Source of the DNA: Haematococcus lacustris
Taxonomy: Eukaryota > Chlorophyta > Chlorophyceae > Chlamydomonadales > Haematococcaceae
Assembly (NCBI GenBank): GCA_030144725.1
Contig: JASKMD010000028.1
Coordinates: 2,983,491 to 3,047,490, forward strand
DNA length: 64,000 bases
Direction: 5' to 3'
In this document: piece after piece, positions 51,782-62,657 of the stretch
Position numbering within the stretch: position 1 is the stretch's first letter
Layout: the number at the start of each line of letters is the position of its first letter
The notes under the pieces: model-generated
What the model saw: the letters and a program-made list of their open reading frames with translations, nothing else
Database searches by the model: none
What the model was told of the DNA's origin: nothing
Made by a program: the position numbers and the translations under genes

Positions 51782-54552
51782 ATGCAAGGCAGACAGTTAA
51801 TTAGTCGCCCGCCCCCTGCCGCACTGCGGGCTTCCCCCGCCGCATTCCCTGCCTGCCCATGTGTGTGTGGTGTGATGCAGCCTCGTGCCCTGCAGGGGCT
51901 GCCAGCACCTGCCCTCCGCCCCCATCAGCCCCGCCCCTGCAGCTCCATAGTCATGGCCCCCAGCCCCCAGGCCCTCAGGGCCACCTGCCAGCACCCCTCT
52001 GGCCCCCTGCCCCTGAGACAGGCCCTGGCGCCCCCCCGGGTCCACCTCACCCACAGCACCCACCCACAACGCGGTCCAGGGTCTCGTCTGACCCCCCACA
52101 CCCTGAGCACCCCCCTCGGGCCGCCAGCACCTGCCCTGACTCCCTGTCTTCCTACGAGCCAGCCAGCAGCCACCTCCCCTCAGCCCCTGGCAGCAGCAGG
52201 GGGGGGCGCATGCCAGGGGCAGGGGGGGGCGGAGGCAGGCGATGGAGGCCAGGCGTGTGGCGGGGCAGCGGAGGGTGCGGGGGGCCAGGCACTGCAGCAG
52301 CTGCCCCCAGGCCCTGTGCCAGCGGGTGTGTTCCGTTTCAAGTTCTTTGACGTGGCGCAGCGCCAGTGCGCACACAAGGTGAGGGAGGGGCAGGGGGGGG
52401 GAGGGGGGGGGGCAGGGGGAGTCCAGGGGGGTGGGGGTCAGGGTATGAGGGGGGCAGGGGGGAGTGATGCTGAAGCTGGGCCCAGGGCTAGCAGGTGGGG
52501 GTCCTGTCAGAGGAGGTCCTGGCCAGCCTGTCTGTCAGGGATGGCCAGGGGCTGAGGCAAAGCTGCTGGCTCTGGTGGCTGCACCGCTGTGCAGTGGGCT
52601 GTGCAGTGGGCTGGTGCTGGAGGGACTCTGGACAGGTCTGCCTCAGACTGCGCCACTGAGGGCAATGCACTTGCATGATGCATGGTGCCTGGTGCCTGGT
52701 GTTAGGTGGGGACCGACAGCCTCCTGCTGGGCAGCTGGGTGCAGCCGGGGGCAGCGGCCGCCATCCTGGACGTGGGTGCCGGCAGCGGGGTGCTTGCGCT
52801 GATGATGGCACAAGGTGAGGGGGAGGGCAGGGGGTGGGGGCAGGAAGCGTGAGGGCAGGGGGTGGGTCACTGCTCCTGTTGCCGCCCCCTGTTGCCGCCC
52901 CCCGTGCAGCCCCCTGTGAGGCTACTACTCAGCCTGGCTAGGTGTGGGCTGCTGCCGCCCCCCTCCCCCCCCTCCCCCCTAGGTGCTGCCCCAGACGCTG
53001 TGGTGCATGGGTGCGAGCCCGACTGGCCTGCCGCCTGCCAGGCCGCCGCCAACTTCAGCGCCAGCCCCTGGTCCCCCCGCCTGGCCCTGCTCCACTCCCC
53101 CCTGCAGCACCTGGCGGCCAGGGCAGCGGCGCAGCAGCGGGGGGGACAGCAGCCCAGCCCACCGCTGACAGCAGCTCCTGGACCCCCCCCGGACTGTGGC
53201 CAGCAGCTGCCCCCCTCCCCCACCCCCCTGCCGCCCAGTGTTTGGCGTATGCCCATCAGCCGCAGCGGCGCCCTCGGTTATGACCTCATCGTCGCCAACC
53301 CGCCCTTCTTCTCGCAGCACCCATCCTCCGTGCCAGCAGCAGGCAGGCAGCGCAGCCAGCGGCACCAGGTGCCCCTGACACAGCAGCAGCCAGCCGGGGC
53401 AGCGCAACGGGCAGCACGGGGGCGCGGGCACGGCGGGGCAGAGCTAGCAGCAGCTGAGCAGCCCCATGATGGGCCTCCAGGCCAGCAGCAGCAGCAGCAG
53501 GCGGTGGGGGGGCAAGGCGCGAGTGGGGAGGCTGGGGCGTGCATACCAGAGAGTGGGGAGCAGCAGGGCAGGAGGGGCGGAGGCAGTGGCCCGGTACGTG
53601 GCTTGCGGCGTTTGCTGGCGCGCCATGCCCCTGGGCCGGGGGGGTCAGCAGGGTTAGTGCCGGCAGGAGCAGCAGCGGGCGGGCGGGGGGGGTGGGCTGT
53701 GTGGTCCAGAGCCGGCCCTGACAGCCTGGCCTCAGGGGGGGGGGCGCCGCTGCCATGACGTCTGATGGCGTGCCGGCAGCTGGCCCTGATGGGGGTGCAG
53801 GGGAAGGGGTCGGGGGGCCAGGTGGCGCGGCGGCTGCACCCGGCCTGCCCTTCCCTGCCCTGCTGCAGGGGGTGGCGGAGCTGCTGGCCCCGGGGGGGAG
53901 CCTGGCCCTGGTGCTGCCGGTCGTCAGCGGTGAGGCCGACACGGTGGTCAGGCTGGCGCAGGCGGAAGGCTTGGCTCTGGTGGGTGGGGTCAGGGTCAGG
54001 GGCCGAGAGGGGGGGCGGGGGGAGGGGCAGCGGGGGGGCTGGGAGCCAGGGTTGGAGGCAGGGTGGCAGCGGCTGAATGGCCCCGTGGCAAGGAGTAGGG
54101 CAGAGCGCCAGGTGAGGCAGAAGAGGAGGAGGGGTGGGGATAGTGAGCGCCAACAATGCTGCAACCCATGCCTGGCCTGGTCTGGTCTGTCGCCATGCTC
54201 TAGCTCCTGTGCGCATCGCGCCTTTAACCTTCATGCATGGACTAGGGCTTGTCTATCTTTCTTGCGTCTTTTTCTTGCGTTCCCTTCTTACGGGACCTCA
54301 ACCTCGGCGCTCTGGTGCGCGCAGGTACACCGGGTGCGTGTGTTCACAAAAGCGACCGACGCTGCCGAGCGGCGCCAGCTGCTACTCTTCCGGGCGCCCG
54401 AACCGGGGTGTGACGATGGCGGCAGCGCGACCGTGCCGCGGGATGAGAGCTTGCACATATATGCAGAGGATCGCAGCATGGCGCACCCGTACAGCGAGGC
54501 TTACCGGCGGCTGACGCGCGACTTCCATCACCCGGCCTGTTTGCCAGCCTAG
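51782..54552 (+). CDS. TrmN6/YfiC-like SAM-dependent methyltransferase
   Basis: Bacterial TrmN6 (YfiC) methylates N6 of A37 in tRNA1(Val). Five exons join in phase: 51782-52378, 52706-52814, 52983-53593, 53869-53979 and 54325-54552, giving 551 residues. An Ala/Pro/Arg-rich leader of about 180 residues (MQGRQLISRPPPAALRASPA) could be an organelle transit peptide. Family motifs follow in order: FRFKFFDVAQRQCAHK, VGTDSLLLGSW, SAM-binding LDVGAGSGVLALMMAQG, GYDLIVANPPFFSQHP (the NPPF active-site motif of N6-adenine enzymes), LLAPGGSLALVLPVVSGE and the C-terminal YSEAYRRLTRDF, which aligns with the end of YfiC. After NPPFF comes an insertion of about 85 residues, low-complexity and Gln/Gly-rich. 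The tRNA target is inferred from the family; another adenine substrate is possible. Confidence 0.85.
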
Positions 54553-55447
54553 CAATGACCACATCACTGCCGCACGCGAGAGACATCCCGCAGGCTGTCG
54601 GACTGAAGATGGTTCACACCCGCTGTCCCACCCCCCGCCACCCTAGACAGCTGCGAGCCCAAGCGACAAGGGGTCACCTCAACCGTTGGCGCCGCCATGA
54701 TGGCTGACCGCACGTGACTGCGCACAGTGCACAGCGCACGTTGTGATGATGGTGTGAACTAAGTCGTTATGGCCGTCAGCCTGGTATGGCTGCTTGGCCT
54801 TGCTACCTGAAACCTGGGCATGGACAAAGGCAACACGCTCCATGACAACATGCACATGAGTCATGTGACATGACTGGGTGCACACAACTCAACAATGAAC
54901 CGCGGCGGTTCACTTGACAGGCGTGCATGGATTGTGCTGCAAATGATAGCTTATAGCGAAAGTAATAATAACGCAATAAAATAAATCCAAATTTGCTGTT
55001 TTGCTAGTTCGGCAGTGGATGCGCCAACCGCCTCAAACTATAGCGTACTTCCTCGCTCTGTAGCAGCGCGAAGGGCAAACGAGCTACTACGATGCGCGAT
55101 AGCCCCAGTCAGTGAGGCGGGCGGCCGAAAAGTGCGACCGCGGTTAGGCCATGGTCATAATGGTCATATCCAAATCTGAGGTGTTGCGGGACATGCACTC
55201 ATCGCGGTGATCATGCGTCTGGCCTGAGCTGCTCCACAACAACATGCTGGACCACGAGTTGCGGGCACCTTTCCTTGAAGAGGCGCATCTCCTCCGACGG
55301 CAGCTACGAGGGATGCCACTGCCAGGGCATTTGCCTCCCCCAGCAGGCCCTCCTGGACTGTTACGGCGCTCAAATGTCAGACACGGGCACGTGTGTGAGA
55401 ACGGGTTTGCTGTTTGCAAAGGCCGAGCAAAAGAAAAAATTGGAAAT
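54553..55447. other. intergenic, left flank of Harbinger
   Basis: No gene was recognised. Short open frames (e.g. 55275-55450) show no family features and are cut by the transposon boundary. Confidence 0.4.
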
Positions 55448-55450
55448 TAA

Positions 55451-55484
55451 GGGGGTATTCGCGACTTTTTTGGTATTCTATTTT
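55451..55484 (+). repeat. Harbinger left terminal inverted repeat
   Basis: 34 bp, identical to the reverse complement of 58301-58334. It starts GGGGGTATTCGCG and is preceded by TAA. Confidence 0.95.
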
Positions 55485-55746
55485 CTGTTTTCTCCCCAAC
55501 CGCTGCACTTTTTGGCCGCCCCGCCGACTGGCTGCACCGATGCGAGTGTTAACCATGCACGATTCTCCTGTGTAGCAGCTTCTGCCCGGGGAGTGTCTCA
55601 GCGTTGCATATACACGCTGTTAGAAGCCGTCACTCGCGCCGTCAACCGCCCAACGGCGGAGAAAGTTCAAATTTTTCTTAGGCCCCTAGAAAACGACCCG
55701 AGTAAACTTGAACTTGCTCGGGGGTTGGGTCGTTGAGATACTCTCG

Positions 55747-56541
55747 ATGTCTCACCTCACGGAGCTGGCTGCACGAGCGTTCGCTTCAGTAGGCTTTAAT
55801 TTATCGGGGCGAGGAGCAAGCCCAATTAGTCGCCCTCTACGTCCAAGCGCTGCAAACGCTGCCAGCGGCGCAACATGTGCAAGCGCAGCAGTCTCAAGCG
55901 CAGCTACAGGCGCAGCTTCAAGCGCATGCACGGGCTCAAGCGCAAGCGCAGGCGCTGCGATCTCATTTGGCTGTCGCTGGTGCTGGTGGCAGCCCAATAC
56001 TTGCAGCTAATGGCAGCCCTCTCCCTGCAGCTAGTGTCAGCCCTCTCCTTGCCATCCCGCTTACACCCTGCACCCCGCTTGCCCCGGGCAGCTTACAACC
56101 CACCACCTCCAAGGCCATCCCAACTCCTCCTGCTGGCAAGGAGAATCATGGCGGGTAGGAGGATGGCGGGTAGAATCATGGCGGGCATTGCAGGTCTGCT
56201 AAATGTGCATGATGAGTTGGTGGAGAAGAGCCCCTGCTGGCAGCGCATTGGTGAAATCATGAAGAGGAGTGCTGATGTGATGTATAAGAAGTGGGCATGC
56301 CTCAAGCATGCCGCCAATGAGGTGAGCCACAGTAGTAGTTTGCCCTCAACATGTGGAGGCATGTGCTTTCATCTACATCTGCCCGCAACATGTGGAGGCA
56401 TGTGGTGTGCGCCCCAAGCTTGACGTGCCGGGACGGGGTGCTGGCAGTTCCAGGGGGAAGCGGGAGCAGGGGGGGGTTGACAGTGACAGTGACGGTGAGC
56501 CCTGGGGGATCAAGAGGGGGCTAGACTACGGCCTGTCGTGA
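55747..56541 (+). CDS. Harbinger second protein, Myb/SANT-like, frame interrupted
   Basis: PIF/Harbinger elements carry a Myb-like protein that helps the transposase bind DNA. Coding segments here are MSHLTELAARAFASVGFNL (from 55747), a Gln/Ala-rich stretch (VQAQQSQAQLQAQLQAHARA, about 55865-55950), then a helix-rich domain at about 56180-56325: LLNVHDELVEKSPCWQRIGE, IMKRSADVMYKKWACLKHAA. This has the spaced Trp residues and the 'RSxDxxxxKWxxLK' signature of SANT/trihelix domains. The segments are in different frames, so introns or frameshifts separate them and the exact model is unresolved. An acidic tail (VDSDSDGEPWGIKRG) ends near 56541. Confidence 0.55.
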
Positions 56542-56865
56542 TGGCCTAGTTGTTGTCCACCCGCAGCCTATTCTAATCTCATTGTGAACTACGCTTCCAG
56601 TGAGAGATGGTGCTTTTTAGTCGTGCCCTGGGCATTGAACCCCTTCACACGGACTAGTTGCATGGCTGCAGGGCATGACTGCATGACCTTGTAAGCCGTG
56701 AAGCATCTGAAGAGTCGCCTTAAAAAACAGCCACCCCCAAAAAAACACAAAGTAGGGGCAAACACAAAGCTCTAGCACAAAGCCGAGGAGAGTTTGAGCG
56801 TACGCCTTACAACGCAGCCAACATCTGAACCACGGCGTCACGCACAACATTGCCATGCTCACGCC
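56542..56865. other. spacer between the convergent Harbinger genes
   Basis: Contains no recognisable coding sequence. Presumed shared 3' UTR region. Confidence 0.4.
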
Positions 56866-58019
56866 TCACATGCAATGGGGTGAGGGTGGGTGAATGCTGC
56901 CAGGCCCAGGACCAGCATTAGCATGCCGCGCAGGCCCGAGACCATCATCACCCTCCTCCCCACCACCCTCTTCCTCCCCACCACCACCACCACCCTCAAA
57001 CATTGCATCATAAGCCCTCTTCAAAGCAAGGTACTCGTCATCCTCCTCATTAGGAGCAGGCTCTGCACGGAGCTCGACAATGTTGTGCAACAGGAAGCAA
57101 GCCATAATCACCACGTTCACATACTGCAGAGTCACATCATGCTCACGCAGCAGCACCCGCCACCTAGCCTTGAGCCTGCCAAATGCACACTCCACCTTGC
57201 GTCGGGCTTTGCTATGTTGTGTGTTGAACCGTGTCCTGGCCGCACTCCTAGCTGCATGTCATTGAATGCTGGCAGAACAAATGTGTGGCATGCATATGGA
57301 GAGTCTGCCAAGATGCACATGGGCACAACTGTCCCGTGGACAACCACCCTAGCGTCCCACAGCAGCTGGCCCAAAGCACCCTGCAAGCCCATGCTCACCT
57401 CACTCTCAGCAAACGCACGGGCATCATGCATGCTACCTGCATTACCCACCTCCACAGCCACCCACAGCCCATCACCATCACACAAGGCCTGCACATTAAT
57501 GGAGGTGAAGTGCTTGCGGTTGTGCATGGCAGGCACACCAAAGTCACGATGTGCAATGTGCGTGCCATCAACAGCAAAACAACACTGTGGCACGCCTTGA
57601 CCGGCCATCATGAATTTGGCTGCGCTGACTGTGAGTTGAGCTACAGTGGTAGGCATACTAATCATCCCGCCCAACTGGCTCATGATGGCTGAACAAACAA
57701 CGTGCACGGCGTCGTGCACCGTTGCATGCCCCCGACCCATGTCATCAGCGACGACTTGCATTGTGGCACCTGAGGCCAGGTACCTGAGGGCCAATGCAAG
57801 ACGTTGCCCCGCAGTGAGCCGCTGGGTCTTAATGCGGGGGCGCAGCTGAGCTTTGAGCCAATTAAACGTGGCTCGCCCCATTCTGAAGGCGCTGACGTAG
57901 TGGATGTCGTCGCAGAGCCACTGGCCAGCGTCGGTTCGTGCTTTGAGCACCGTACCGATCGTGAGATCGAGGACTGATGTCCCAATTGCGCCTGCAGCAA
58001 GTACGCAGGCCTTCACCAA
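56866..58019 (-). pseudogene. Harbinger (HARBI1-like) DDE transposase with one frameshift
   Basis: The first frame runs from Met 58019: a helix-turn-helix region (about residues 68-108, LTAGQRLALALRYLASGATM, VADDMGRGHATVHDAV), then the RNase-H-like core with catalytic Asp 151 (CFAVDGTHI) and Asp 199 (NAGSMHDARAF), and ILADSPYACHTFVLPAFNDM. Near 57235-57242 the frame slips. The family continuation RTRFNTQHSKARRKVECAFG, RLKARWRVLL, carrying the third catalytic residue (Glu of VECAFG, about 57191), is in a different frame that stays open to 56866. A short insertion or deletion fits better than an intron, since no good splice pair is seen there. All three DDE residues are intact across the break. 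Confidence 0.9.
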
Positions 58020-58300
58020 GCTCGGTTACCCGCCCTACCCCGCACTGGGTGCCGCACTACCCCCGCCCAATAGCGCACCTACGGGCCTCCCCTCCCTGTT
58101 GGAGGATAAGGAAGGCTGCGTCCGCATCAGCATCTTCGTCCTCCAGCCTACGCCGACGCCGACGTTGATACTCATCCTCGCTGTCCTCGCTGTCGCTTGC
58201 CAGAACAGCCGCAGTCGCAGTCGCAGCCGCAGCCGTAGTCGCAGGCACAGCAGGCCACGGGTGGTTGGCCCCAACCGCCCCAACCGCAGAGAATCCGAGA

Positions 58301-58334
58301 AAAATAGAATACCAAAAAAGTCGCGAATACCCCC
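58301..58334 (-). repeat. Harbinger right terminal inverted repeat
   Basis: Reverse complement of the left repeat over 34 bp, followed by the TAA target copy at 58335-58337. Confidence 0.95.
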
Positions 58335-58337
58335 TAA

Positions 58338-59270
58338 CTCGGCCGTGTGAGGCCCCCAAAGTGACACCATTTGCAGCGCTGAACCACTCCCCGGGCTGCT
58401 GCCATATCAGAGAAGAATCCTATGGGGTCAGACCAGAGAGAGCTGCAGCCAGTCGTGCGGGCTGCCAAAAAGCGTAGCGGGTAGTCCGGCCGCTTGGACC
58501 ATGGGTCGACTGGGCCGGACCCCGATCCGAGTGGCCTTGGCGTGATTACCGAGGCTGCCACCGCCGTTGCCCCGCGCTGGGAGGCTTCAGTGCAAAACGC
58601 GTGAGTTACCGCGATAGACTCAGCTACCCTTCACCACTAGCGCGTGGTGTGAGCGGCAGGCCTGGCACGGATTGGCGGGACCAACGGCCGGGGTGACCAC
58701 ATGTGACCGTCTGGGCCGGCCGACTGGGCGTGACGACTGGTTGGAGCCAGACAACGTAGTTCCTTAGTGTTCCTAAGTGATTAAACGTTAAGCTTGTTTC
58801 AAACCGAGTATGTTGCGATGTAGGTCGTTGTGACGTGGACCTAAACTTAAACCCCTGACCGTGAACAAAACTCAAGAGCCGCGCAGCAGCTCGCTCTAAG
58901 CGCAGGCAGACAGCTGTCACTCGTTGCACCCACTCGTCTCTAGAGGTGTAACTAGTGCGTCAAGTGCCCCAAGTCTAGGAGGACAAGTCCTCACGTGACA
59001 TTCAGCCCCAAGCATCAAGGCATAGATTGTCTAGCCATACATGTACAGTTGCTTGCTGCACAATACTGCATAGCACTTGTGCAAGGTGCTAGTGCATGTG
59101 AGGTGGTGGGGGGGGGCATGTGCTCCTGGCATGTGGGTGGTGGTGGTGGGAGTGGGGATGCATGTGTTCCTGGCAAGTGGTAGTGCTGGTGGTGGGGCAG
59201 GTGCTCATTAGAGGTACGAAACTTTCCGACGAGTAGCCCTGTATGAGTGCAACAGTGTTGACATTTACGG
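58338..59270. other. intergenic between Harbinger and LINE
   Basis: No gene was recognised. A G-rich GGTGGTGGGGG/CATGTGnTCCTGGCA repeat occupies about 59100-59205. Confidence 0.4.
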
Positions 59271-59299
59271 GCATGGCCCCCGCCTAGGTTCGGAGCACC

Positions 59300-61654
59300 T
59301 TGCACAGAGAACAACATAAGCATAGAGCTGCCAAGCTTCTAGACATGCTCAAGCACAACCCTGGGGATGCACTCAAGATGCTCCGAGTCAAGCACGCACG
59401 CCAGCAGTCCATGGTTCCCATCGACAAGTGGCATCAGCATCTGCAGGCCTATTTCACAACCACTAATACGACACATGACGCACCCGTTGTGATCCCTGAG
59501 CCAGCTAGGACCAGGCAAGCTGTGCCTGCCCATTTGCAAGCCGTCCCTCTTGGGAGAGGCAGACTTCACTCTGTCCCTGCCCCTGCCCCTGTCACAACAC
59601 ATCCACCTGCCTATGAGCTGCCCCATCTTGACAACATCACATCTATTGTTCAAGCACAACTACGTGATCTCAACAATGACACAGCACCTGGTCTGGATGG
59701 GCTCCCAGCCCCCTTTATCAAGCACGCCCGCACAGTTGAGGAGGGTGTTACCACATACTTGTTGCTCCCTCTGCTTGCCACATGGTTTCACAGCATGATG
59801 CGCACCGGGATTATTCCAGCGGCTTGGAAGGTAGCTAGAATCAGCCCCCTCTTCAAGGACACAGACCCCACAGACCCCAACAAGTACAGAATGCTTGCTG
59901 TGAGTAGTGTGTTGTACCGCCTGTATGCTAACGTCTTGCGGCACGTGCTGACTGCCTGGTGCATGACACACAAAGTGCTGCCAGCTGAGCAGTTTGGGTT
60001 CATCCCGGGACGCAGCACCATGCAACCCATGTTCATTCTGCGCCATCTTGTCCACGCTCAAAAGGCTAGCGCAGATGCCAAGCACCGCAAGCTTTTCACT
60101 GCCTTCATTGACTTCAAACAGGCCTATGACCACATACCTCGACAACAATTGTGGGAGCACTTGCGGGTTGGGATCAAGCTGCCACAGCCCTTGCTTGCCT
60201 GCCTGGAGGGTCTGTATAGGGATGACAACTATGTGCTGATAGATGGCCCCCACCGCACCCCCCCTGTGACTCCTGACCAAGGTGTCAAGCAAGGCTGCCC
60301 CATCAGCCCACTCCTGTTTGCTCTCTATGTTCACGACATTAGTAAGGAGTTCCTAGGCCCTGTTGATGCTGTGAGGGTGCAAGACACACCTGTTACCCAC
60401 TTCATGTATGCTGATGACCTGACCCTGGTGAGCACCTCGCCCCACGGGCTGCAGCGGCTGGTCTGCCAGCTACAAGGCTTTGCAGACAGGAAACACCTTA
60501 CAGTCAATGTGGGCAAGTCAAAGGTGATGGTTTTCAATGGCAACTCACAAACTGCAGCACCTTGCATTGGGTACAAGCATGAGATCCTGCCTGTGGTGAG
60601 AGAGTTCAAGTACTTAGGCATGCATTTTAATCCCAGCGCCACCCCTGCTTTTGCTGCCACTCATATGAGGGCTGGCATGTTCCTCGCCATGCGCCAAGCA
60701 TGCAACCGTGCTAGAGAGTATGGGGTGCTGCATGATCCTTTTGCCCTGTGTCACCTCATCAGAGCGTTCGTGCTCCCCTTAGGGCTGTATGGCAGCCAGG
60801 TTTGGGGCACTGCTTTCCTTGGGCATGGTGTGCAACTCTCTAACCCAGTGCAAACACGCATGCTCAGCTTTCTCAGGTTTGCTGCCAGGGTTCGTAGCTC
60901 AGTGTCAGGGCTGATGGTGCTGCATGAGTTGGGGCAGCTGCCCCTCCAGCTTTACTGGTTTAGGGCTGCATGCAAGTTCTGGAACACTGCCAAACTATCC
61001 CACAGTGACCTGTTAATGAGGGTCATTAAGGCAGATGTGGAATTAGGGAGGAGTTGCCAGGCCAGCTGGAGTGCTCAGTTCCAGCTGGCCGCCAGAGAGC
61101 TGATGGGGGATGAGTTTACCCTGAGCCCGGACATGGTCCTAGGCACCAAGGCTATGGAAGTCAAGTGGCTCGAGAGGTGGGGGAGGCGTTGGGTTGGGTT
61201 TGAGGGAGACCCTAGACTGCCTGAGACGGTGCATCGGGAGAGATGCTCGTATGCTGCATGGTTCAAGCATGGGGACGGCATCAATCACATGGCACCACAC
61301 CTACTGAACAGACAGCTCTCTACAGAAGTTCGCACGAGCTTGACTAGGTTCAGGTTAGGCAACAGCGGTCTGGGGGTGGAGAAGGCTCGGTTGGAGGGGG
61401 TAACTTTCATTGATCGCACATGCACCAGATGCACAGAGGGGGTAGTGGATGACGCCATGCATTTCATCTTTGAGTGCACTGCCACGAGTTCCATCAGGGA
61501 GCAGCCGGAGTTTGCCATGACTTTACAGAACAATAATGAGAACTTGCATGACTTCATGTTGAGCCCATGTGCACCTTTGTTTGTGCACCTTGCTATGAAA
61601 TGCGTTACAGAAAGTCCCGAACCCCTAGAGGGGGAGGGCGGCCTAGCAGCCTAA
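59300..61654 (+). CDS. LINE (non-LTR) reverse transcriptase ORF2, 5'-truncated
   Basis: 784-residue open frame with reverse-transcriptase motifs in order: NDTAPGLDGLPAPFIKHA, RTGIIPAAWKVARISPLFKD, EQFGFIPGRSTMQPMF, FIDFKQAYDHIPRQQLW (catalytic Asp), GVKQGCPISPLLFALY and FMYADDLTLV (catalytic YADD, 60407-60418). A thumb region follows (VREFKYLGMHFNP) and a C-terminal zf-RVT finger (CTRCTEGVVDDAMHFIFEC). No APE endonuclease precedes it and no RLE endonuclease follows, so the N-terminal part is lost by 5' truncation, the usual fate of LINE copies. The RT frame has no stops, so the insertion is fairly young. The 3' UTR is very short: CAACGGCTGACGGC-like sequence and GGTGTAAG end by about 61690. 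The same 3' end occurs inverted at 33834-33898. Whether it belongs to the 2A LINE family cannot be tested here. Confidence 0.92.
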   Translation: MHREQHKHRAAKLLDMLKHNPGDALKMLRVKHARQQSMVPIDKWHQHLQAYFTTTNTTHDAPVVIPEPARTRQAVPAHLQAVPLGRGRLHSVPAPAPVTTHPPAYELPHLDNITSIVQAQLRDLNNDTAPGLDGLPAPFIKHARTVEEGVTTYLLLPLLATWFHSMMRTGIIPAAWKVARISPLFKDTDPTDPNKYRMLAVSSVLYRLYANVLRHVLTAWCMTHKVLPAEQFGFIPGRSTMQPMFILRHLVHAQKASADAKHRKLFTAFIDFKQAYDHIPRQQLWEHLRVGIKLPQPLLACLEGLYRDDNYVLIDGPHRTPPVTPDQGVKQGCPISPLLFALYVHDISKEFLGPVDAVRVQDTPVTHFMYADDLTLVSTSPHGLQRLVCQLQGFADRKHLTVNVGKSKVMVFNGNSQTAAPCIGYKHEILPVVREFKYLGMHFNPSATPAFAATHMRAGMFLAMRQACNRAREYGVLHDPFALCHLIRAFVLPLGLYGSQVWGTAFLGHGVQLSNPVQTRMLSFLRFAARVRSSVSGLMVLHELGQLPLQLYWFRAACKFWNTAKLSHSDLLMRVIKADVELGRSCQASWSAQFQLAARELMGDEFTLSPDMVLGTKAMEVKWLERWGRRWVGFEGDPRLPETVHRERCSYAAWFKHGDGINHMAPHLLNRQLSTEVRTSLTRFRLGNSGLGVEKARLEGVTFIDRTCTRCTEGVVDDAMHFIFECTATSSIREQPEFAMTLQNNNENLHDFMLSPCAPLFVHLAMKCVTESPEPLEGEGGLAA

Positions 61655-62657
61655 CGGCTGACGGCTTAAGCGGTGTAAGCCACATCATCATAAGCATCCA
61701 CTATAAGAGAAGAACAGATACTCAGTTCGCTACAGATTATACATGCGAATCAGTTTTTCAGATGCAAGCCGTCTATGCTACGCATGTCCACTACAATTGG
61801 CTACTGATCCTGAACCGCCTGAGTCCTTCAGGTGGGAGAATTGAGGATGGGTGAGGGGATGGTAGTGCTGGGAGGTAGTGGAGTCAAGGTGGCTGGGTAT
61901 GGTCATGGGTAAAGGCTCAAGGAAAGATCTTGTGATTTATCCTCTGTAGTACAACCTAGCCAACGGGATGCCCCGGCTGCTGCCCCAACCTAGCCAACAG
62001 CCCCAACAGCTGACCTAACAGCTGACGTACCAACTGACGTAACAGCTATCTTAAGGGCTATATTCACCCCCTGAGTGTGGACTGACACATGCTATGGGCT
62101 ATACGTAAGGTGCACGATGATGCCATGCCGATATTTGACGACTGCGTTTATGCATGATTCGTCGATGCCACTACAAATAATGTCACACCCTTTTGAATGC
62201 TAAGCCGTGGGGCCGCGTTGCGCCCCTATTTGATGGGCAGACTTGAGGATAGCGTCTGCACAGGGTGGCGAAATCGACGACGCCTGCTTCTGTCAGCCTG
62301 CAGACGGTGTTTGTGTGGATCACAGGCTGTCAGGGCACATGTACGCGACTGATGACCACATGCACGCTCATGGGAACGGAAATGAGCATATGACTGCATG
62401 TGATGCACATGACTAGCGCACCAGTTGTATCTGAATCCAACACAACCACAACAACATTGACGCCTAACCAGCGAGTTGACGATGAGCCATGCTGCCACGC
62501 CAAGAACGAGTGAATCACATGTAGCATGTACAAGCAGCGTGTGCATCACAAGTAAACTGCAACGCCAGCACAAGTGCATAGGATCCGACCAGTGCAGTTT
62601 TTTCCAGATAGTCACCGGAGCTAAACTGCCAGACAAAGTTGCAGCAGCGCTACTCAC
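61655..62657. other. LINE 3' end and intergenic region
   Basis: 61655-61690 is the LINE tail (GCTTAAGCGGTGTAAG then ATCATCAT). From there to 62657 no gene was recognised. Confidence 0.4.

Larger units (their letters stand above)
55451..58334 (-). mobile_element. PIF/Harbinger DNA transposon, 2,884 bp, both ends intact
   Basis: Terminal inverted repeats of 34 identical bases (55451-55484 and 58301-58334) begin GGGGGTATTCGCGACTTTTT. The target duplication is TAA (55448-55450 and 58335-58337), the 3-bp TWA expected for this superfamily. Inside are the two expected genes: a DDE transposase on the minus strand and a Myb/SANT-like protein on the plus strand, convergently arranged. The perfect inverted repeats suggest recent insertion. 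Confidence 0.95.

Noticed and set aside
59300..61654. Missing RT half of the 2A LINE
   Set aside because: Attractive, but there is no overlap to test it, and it lies 16 kb away with its own truncated 5' end. It is kept as a separate element.
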